A stretch of DNA of 16,083 nt from Acidobacteriota bacterium (GTDB lineage: Bacteria; Acidobacteriota; UBA4820; DSQY01), in contig JAKAIJ010000030.1 of NCBI GenBank assembly GCA_021814355.1, forward strand, positions 1 through 16,083, in the 5' to 3' direction. Every line of letters begins with the position of its first letter. Positions within the stretch are counted from its first letter, which is position 1. The translations under genes were made by a program, and so were the position numbers. Under the pieces are notes generated by a model. That model saw only the letters and a list, made by a program, of their open reading frames with translations, ran no database searches and was not told the origin of the DNA. Of this stretch, positions 1-5,300 are shown piece by piece.

Positions 1-156
1 TCTGCACCGCCGTCAGCCGCCCCAGCGCGTCGTACGTGTTCGCCGCCTTGTACGGCGTCGCCGCCGCCGCACCGTTCGCGTCCTGCGCCGACAGCAGGTT
101 CCCGATGCAATCATAGCCTAGATAGTTCGTCGTCCCGTTCTCCGGGTTCACCGCCT
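1..156 (-). pseudogene. Fragment of a second rhs gene (core YD-repeat segment), cut at both ends
   Basis: This stretch aligns without gaps to 3981-4136 inside the main rhs gene, with about 7 mismatches in 156 bases. Read on the minus strand it encodes the same YD-repeat segment (NPENGTTNYLGYDCIGN, then YDALGRL). Five mismatches are third-position silent changes. The other two exchange A-T for T-A after YDALGRL. Similarity stops abruptly at 156/157, where unrelated repeat DNA begins. The piece lacks the 5' half of an rhs gene and runs off the left edge. It lies 3' of the main rhs gene in the same orientation, as do the displaced rhs core/tip remnants known from other Rhs loci. It could be the beginning of an orphan core-tip cassette or of a gene interrupted by the intervening repeat. 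The silent differences suggest it derives from another functional rhs allele rather than from a decaying copy of this one. Confidence 0.85.
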
Positions 157-249
157 CCCGCGAAGGGAGATTTTCGGTCAAGAGTGGCAGAGCGAAGAAC
201 GAAGGCACGATGGAGTGCGCGAGCGCGGAACGTGCGGGGAAGGGCGAGC

Positions 250-404
250 CGCAAGTGGAACCCACGGAGCTTTCCCTTGCAGCGGCGAAGCCCGGAGGCC
301 GAGCCTGCACGTCATACGAGGCAGCCCCGCAGGCGAGAGCCGCCCGCGCACGGATGTTAGGAAGGATGCCATTTTGCGCGCTTCGCGAAGCGCAGCGCAA
401 AATG
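250..404 (-). repeat. Structured intergenic repeat, copy 0 (divergent member, minus orientation)
   Basis: Read on the minus strand from 404, this copy has hairpin 1 (370-404). After a 51-nt gap comes an apical hairpin CGT-CAT-ACG (310-318) closed by the longer stem GCCTGC (303-308) with GCAGGC (329-334), then a small hairpin with a GCTTCG loop near 282-296. This is the same order and nearly the same spacing as copies 1 to 3, but the sequence is much more diverged, so membership rests on architecture. It shares hairpin 1 with copy 1, which runs the opposite way. Confidence 0.45.
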
Positions 405-690
405 GTGCGGCGCGCGGATTGGACCTTGGGCGAGGAACGCGAGCCGGACGCACCGGAGGCGTACTGAATGTACGTTGAGGATGCAGGCCGGCGAGCGGTG
501 ACGAAGAGCCAAGGTCCGAGACTCGCGCCGCTTATGTGTGTGGGGGGCGGGGTGACTCCCCTCCATTCTTCTTCGTACAGTCGGAGGGAAGGATGGACTT
601 TGGTTTCATGTTGTTTCAACGGTCCTGGCGGAACGGAGCAATGGCCGTTGCGGGACGCGGCCCGAAGGACCGCGGCAGGGGCGCGGGGGG
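370..690 (+). repeat. Structured intergenic repeat, copy 1
   Basis: Hairpin 1 is CATTTTGCGC (370-379) with GCGCAAAATG (395-404), around an inner GCTTCGCGAAGC palindrome. After 55 nt comes the conserved apical hairpin CGTAC-TGAAT-GTACG (460-474), enclosed by GCCGG (443-447) with CCGGC (488-492) and GCA (450-452) with TGC (482-484). The word GGTCCGAGACTCGCG (513-527) is identical to copy 3. A third hairpin, CGCGG (656-660) with CCGCG (670-674), has CCCGAAGGA as its loop. The gap between hairpins 2 and 3 (181 nt) is longer than in copies 2 and 3 (103 nt each), so this copy probably has an insertion around 545-640. Confidence 0.65.
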
Positions 691-891
691 CGGCGGGGAG
701 AAAAGCTGGGCCTACCCTCGCCATTCACCCTCCGCTTTTAGACCCACCGCTCAAGCAACCCCCGCGTGCGCGAAGCGCAGGCGCGCAAGGGCAAAATCCG
801 CACAATAAACTGCGGTCCCATGGATTGCTTCCTCCCGAATCCGCCGTAGCTTCGTCACCCCTCATTTTCAGTGGCCCGATCACCGCTTGAC

Positions 892-920
892 AAGGACACA
901 AGGACACGTGACAAGGACAA
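892..920 (+). repeat. Short direct repeats of ACAAGGACA type
   Basis: Three imperfect copies of ACAAGGACA lie within about 30 bases, the first two overlapping. They lie just 3' of the rhs stop codon. They look like a low-complexity tract without coding potential, and I assign no function. Confidence 0.6.
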
Positions 921-928
921 AATCTCTT

Positions 929-951
929 CTTCAAAGGAGTATCCTTTGAAG
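929..951 (-). terminator. Hairpin overlapping the rhs stop codon, probable terminator
   Basis: CTTCAAAGGA (929-938) and TCCTTTGAAG (942-951) form a perfect 10-bp stem with a 3-nt loop. On the rhs strand the hairpin encodes the last residues LQRILL and contains the stop codon. It is followed after six bases by TTTT. This fits an intrinsic terminator that begins inside the gene, although the T run is short and slightly displaced. An alternative role is 3'-end protection of the mRNA. Confidence 0.55.
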
Positions 952-2337
952 CTGCTGATTGAACGTCGAGGGATCACTTGGAATGTTTCCAAGCAAGATT
1001 CGAATTTGTTGGGCTGCTTTCAGAAGAGGATCGTTCTTTTCTTCTTTGGCTGCACACTCCACGCGTGTTACAAGTGATTCCGCTTTTTGTTGTTCCCCAA
1101 GCCGTGCAAGCCCAGCAGCCGAGAGAAGAGCCAGAACATAGTTGCTGCGCGTGGAGAAGGTGCATTCAGCGATCGCCTCAAGCGTTGGCTCGGCTTCCTT
1201 GCGCACATCGCAGATAAAGTTAATGAGAAAGAAAACCCGCCCATAAAGCCATTCCGTATTGCAAGCATCTACAACGTGTTTCATGCTCGAATTGGCTAGG
1301 GCGAAACCATACCCATCGAGGGACTTATTGAGAGTGGCGTCGAGCAGAATGTAATACGCGACATCAGAGTTGCCATCTGCCCAGAGTTTGGAATCCTTGA
1401 CCGCATAGACCGCATCAAGAAACTCCTTCTGCAACGTTGCTGTTGGCAGCAACTCCCTGATTGCACGCTCGGCTTCCTCCAATGACTTATAAGTTAATAA
1501 CGTGTTCAGGACGTAGTTAAAAATCAAACGTTTACTCTTATCCGTAACTACGGCCTTGGTAAACCGGTAACCTGTACACTTACGTCCACCACTAATAATC
1601 TCGAGTTGTCCATCGCTCTCAGCAAGCGTGCATCCAGGAGGCAGCGGATCGCTTGTCGTTGCCTTGATGGCGCGCACCATAAACAAAACAAGAGATAACG
1701 GACACTCATAGATATTAGGCACGATTATGCTGACCGGCGTGTTCGCATCTAAATCGGGCTTGACAGCATCCTTCAAGGTATCGAAATCCTGCGAAGTGAT
1801 GCAGCCCTCGGAGTTGGCAGGAGTACCCGAATGAATGGACATGCCTTTTCTTTCGAGGTCACCAACTTTGACAACACCTTCTTTTTCTCCTGGTGTGTTA
1901 AACATAAGCCAGCCGTTCGGCTTTCCCTCCGTACCGGTGCTCGGCGTCACGTTATATTCGCCGGGAGGGGTATCCATGTTGGTGCCGAAATGCTCCCCCT
2001 CCTTAGCATCTTTCTTAGCCTTGAGGGCCTTATCGTTTTCGGCTGTAATTCCAACGTAGACCTCTGTCGTTTCCTTCTTGTCGGTCTTGCCTTGTTTGTA
2101 TTCATCCATAGTAGTGTTCTTGTAAACGGTCGCCTTGTAGACCGTGTGCTTATTGCCCTTTGCATCTGTGACCTCTTTGGTCGCGTTCTTGTCTATCACG
2201 ATGACCGATCCCGCCTTCTTCGCCTCGTCCAGCTTCTTTCGGTCTTCGTGTTCTTGCATCGCTCCCGGTCCTGCGTTCGGCGGCGGCGCCGGGTTCTTCG
2301 ATCCCTGCTGCGCCTGTTGATCTGGTTTTGACGCCAC
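931..2337 (-). other. Variable C-terminal tip of the Rhs protein, AT-richer than the core
   Basis: This part encodes residues 1865-2332, after the DPTG end of the Rhs core. Base composition drops visibly from about 2300 downward, with AT-rich codons (for example around 1480-1560) unlike the very GC-rich core. That is the usual sign of tip replacement by recombination. It contains three parts: a Gln/Pro/Lys-rich linker (1865-1890), a beta-rich L,D-transpeptidase-like segment (about 1890-2070), and a helical segment with about seven cysteines (about 2075-2332). The end of the last segment (residues about 2260-2310, AGLARLGEQQKAESLV) looks TPR-like. The Arg that normally follows the Cys in YkuD enzymes (GCIR) is Thr here. 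That is tolerated in some relatives but leaves activity unproven. Confidence 0.75.
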
Positions 2338-5300
2338 GTGCCCCGTGGGATCATTGAACGTGACGGGGTTGCCTTTGACGTAGGTGTAGAGGTTCCACCC
2401 TTGCGGATTCAATGGGCTGCCGAACTGGTCGTCGGGTTTGAAGAAGCGGCCCATGGCGCTGCCGTACTGCCTGAAGTGCATGTTGTCCTGGTTGAAGCCG
2501 TTGGGCATCGCGTCTCGTTCGTGGCCGGTGTAGAGGTGGGTGTTGCCGTTGGGCGAGGCGAGGCCGTCCGTGGACGGCAGCAGCACGCCGAACGGCTCGG
2601 TCTTGTATGCCACCGCGCCGTTCGTGACGAGGGTTCCCGTGGGCGTGTAGGTCCGGCTGTACCGTACGCTGCCGAGGTGGTCCACGGCGTAGTAGGTGTA
2701 GGTCGTCACGGGCGTGCCGCTCAGGGCGACGGTCTCCTTGGTGGCCGCCATCCTCCCGCCGCCGTACAGGTACGTCTTCTCCTTGTCCGCTACCCACGCG
2801 TTGCTCACCCAGTTCCAGGTTCTTTCATAGATGACCGCCGCGCCGTCCCGCACGTACTGCGTGAAGCTCGTCTTCGCTCCGCCCACGTATTTCACGCTGG
2901 CCACGCGCTCTCCGCCTGCGTCGTAGTAGTGGTCGTAGACCTTCGTCGCCCCGTCCGTGAGATAGACCGCCGCCTGCCGGTTCTGCGCGTCGTACTTGTA
3001 GGCGTACTGCCCGTCAGCGGTCACGTTCCCGTTGCCGTCGTAGCTGAACGTCGCGTTGGTCTGCGCGATCCCCGTCGCCTTCCCCCCGATCGTCCCGCCA
3101 CGAGTCACCGTGTTGAGCCGGTTGTTCTTCACCGTCCCCGTCGCCGCCACCGTCGCGTCGAACACCGCCTCCCCGATGTACCCCTCCACCCCGCTCAGAC
3201 CCAGACCGCCCTGCGCCGGAGGCTTCGTCAGGTAGTCCTTCAGGTCCGTGAAGCTCGCCGCGTTGTAGTCCTCCACCCGCCGCGTCAGGTTCCCGTAGTC
3301 GTCGTACGTGTACAGGAACGTGTGGAGACCGGTGCCTTTGTACGTGTTCGCCTTCGTCAGACGCGACAGCGCGTCGTAGTAGAACTGGTCCGTCACGTTG
3401 CCCGACTCGGTGATGGTCTTGATGTTCCCGGCTCCGTCGTACCCGTACCCGCCCGGCCCCACCGGCGCCAGGCTCCCGTTCCCCCAGTAGGTGGTCACGC
3501 CGTTCGTCAGGCCGAAGCCGCGGGGGCGAAGGTACTCATCGAAATCCGCCTGCTGCTTGTCGCCGACGTCGAACGTGATCACGTTCAGCGCGCCCGCCGC
3601 CGTGTACTCCAGCGACGCCAGAAGCGTCCGGTCCGCGATGATCCCACGGTCCGTCACCGCCCCGTGCGTGAAGGTGCTCAGAATCCTCCCCCGGTTCGCG
3701 ATCCCCTCCAGCAGCGCCAGCGTCGTCGCCTGGCCGTAGCCGTCGTAGGTGTACCGGTGGACGTAGTTCGGCGCGCTCGTCCCCCACGCCGACGCCGTCT
3801 CCGTCACCTCGTAGGGCCGCCCGCCGTGGTCCGCCGTGTAGGTGTAGTCCGTCCGCACGTTGCTCCCGTCCTCCTGGTACGCCACCGCACGCGTCAGCTT
3901 CCCCTTGTTCGGCGCCGTCGCGTCATCGTAGGTGTTCTCCAGAATCGTCGCGATCAGCGCGCCCGACGACGCGTTCAGCTTCTGCACCGTCGCCAGCCGC
4001 CCCAGCGCGTCGTACGTGTTCGCCGCCTTGTACGGCGTCGCCGCCGCCGCACCGTTCGCGTCCTGCGCCGACAGCAGGTTCCCGATGCAGTCGTACCCCA
4101 GGTAGTTCGTCGTCCCGTTCTCCGGGTTCACCGCCTGCGTCAGCCGCCCCAGCGCGTTGTACGACCACGACCGCGTCTGGTTCGAAAGACCCGCCGCCAC
4201 CAGACTCACGCCCGTCAGGTTCCCCAGCTTGTCGTAGGTGTAGTCCGCGTCCGCCCCAACCGGCGCGTCCACGTGGGTCAACTGCCCGTAGATGTTGCTC
4301 GTGTACACCGTCGCGCTGTCCAGCGGGGCGCTCTCCCCCTGGATCCCGTAGATCGTCACCGTCCGGTCCAGATCGTACGGCCCGCCGTAGGCCGTCCCCG
4401 TCTTGTTCCCGTCCGGCTTCAGCGCGTACAGGCTCCGGTAGAGCGTCTCCACCGCGCCGCCGAAGGGGGCCATCCGGGTCGGGCTGCTGTACATCGTGTC
4501 CCAAGAGCCCCAGGGGTAGTCCCCCGGCGGGGTGACGTTCATCCTCGGCGGGTAGAGTGAGAGGCTCTGCACCGGGTCCTCCGGCGCCGTCAGATCCGCC
4601 CGGAGGGGATGGTCAATGGCGGCCCCTACGGGCCTCGTCCCGAACTCGAAGGGCAGCGACGAGAAGACCGCCCTGCCGAAGGGGTCGTAGAGTGTTTCCG
4701 CCTGGGACCACTTTCCGTTCGGCATCACCGTGCTCGTCCGGAATAGCCGCCCCTGGTCGTCGAACTCGTAGTGGACGAAGGTGTCCCCCGTGCCGATCTC
4801 CGTCGTGATCGGCGTCCCGCTCGGGTCCAGCGCCGGCACGCTCGTCAGGGCGCCCCGGTAGAACCGGATGACGTGCTCGGTGGTCCAGGTGACGCCCCGC
4901 ACCAGGTCCTCGGAGGTGCCCGTCACGTAGGCGACGCGGGTGGGGTTCTCGGGCGTCGGCGGCGTGATGGTCGTCAAACGGCCCAGGTCGTCGTAGGCGA
5001 AGCTCGTCGCGAAGCCGTTGGCGTCGGTGTGGGCCGTGATCTTGCCGTAGGTGTCAATGGTGCGCGTCCACTCGGGGCTCGTCTCGGTGTAGCTGCCGCC
5101 CGTCTCGGGTCCGCGCCACATCTTGTTCACCATGCCGTTCGACCAGCGGAAGTTGAAGCCGTAGCTGTTGCCCGTGGCGTCGGCCCTGCTGTAGGCCAGC
5201 CGGGTCAGATCCCCGGCGGTCGCGTCGTAGGCGACGGCCATCACCTTGTCGCCGCCGTCCGCCGTCGGGGCGGTGATGTCCCCGTTGTTGACGTCAAAGA

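Larger units (their letters stand above)
157..930. other. Non-coding intergenic region with structured repeats and short direct repeats
   Basis: I found no convincing gene here. The short open frames overlap on both strands, are rich in Arg, Ala, Pro and Gly, and coincide with hairpin repeats. The region holds two head-to-head structured repeats that share the hairpin at 370-404, a G-rich tract at 542-551 followed by CTCCCC, and a run of short direct repeats of ACAAGGACA type at 892-920. An 8-base inverted match, GAGATTTT at 167-174 against AAAATCTC at 919-926, could mark the ends of an insertion between the rhs fragment and the main rhs gene. It is short enough to be chance. Confidence 0.6.

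Noticed and set aside
460..474. Integron attC site or tRNA-like element
   Set aside because: The hairpin order and the apical CGTAC/GTACG stem do not show the attC R'/R'' boxes, and no acceptor, D, anticodon and T-arm set can be folded. No integrase is present.
178..890. Several small overlapping open frames in the left intergenic region
   Set aside because: They coincide with hairpin repeats, are Arg/Ala/Pro-rich and overlap on both strands. Similar text recurs wherever the repeat recurs (for example YWDVR in the frames over copies 2 and 3), which points to repeat DNA rather than genes.
2338..4560. Long plus-strand open frame opposite the rhs gene
   Set aside because: Arg/Val-rich low-complexity product without family motifs. 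It is the antisense of the very GC-rich, well-recognised rhs core, where stops are rare.
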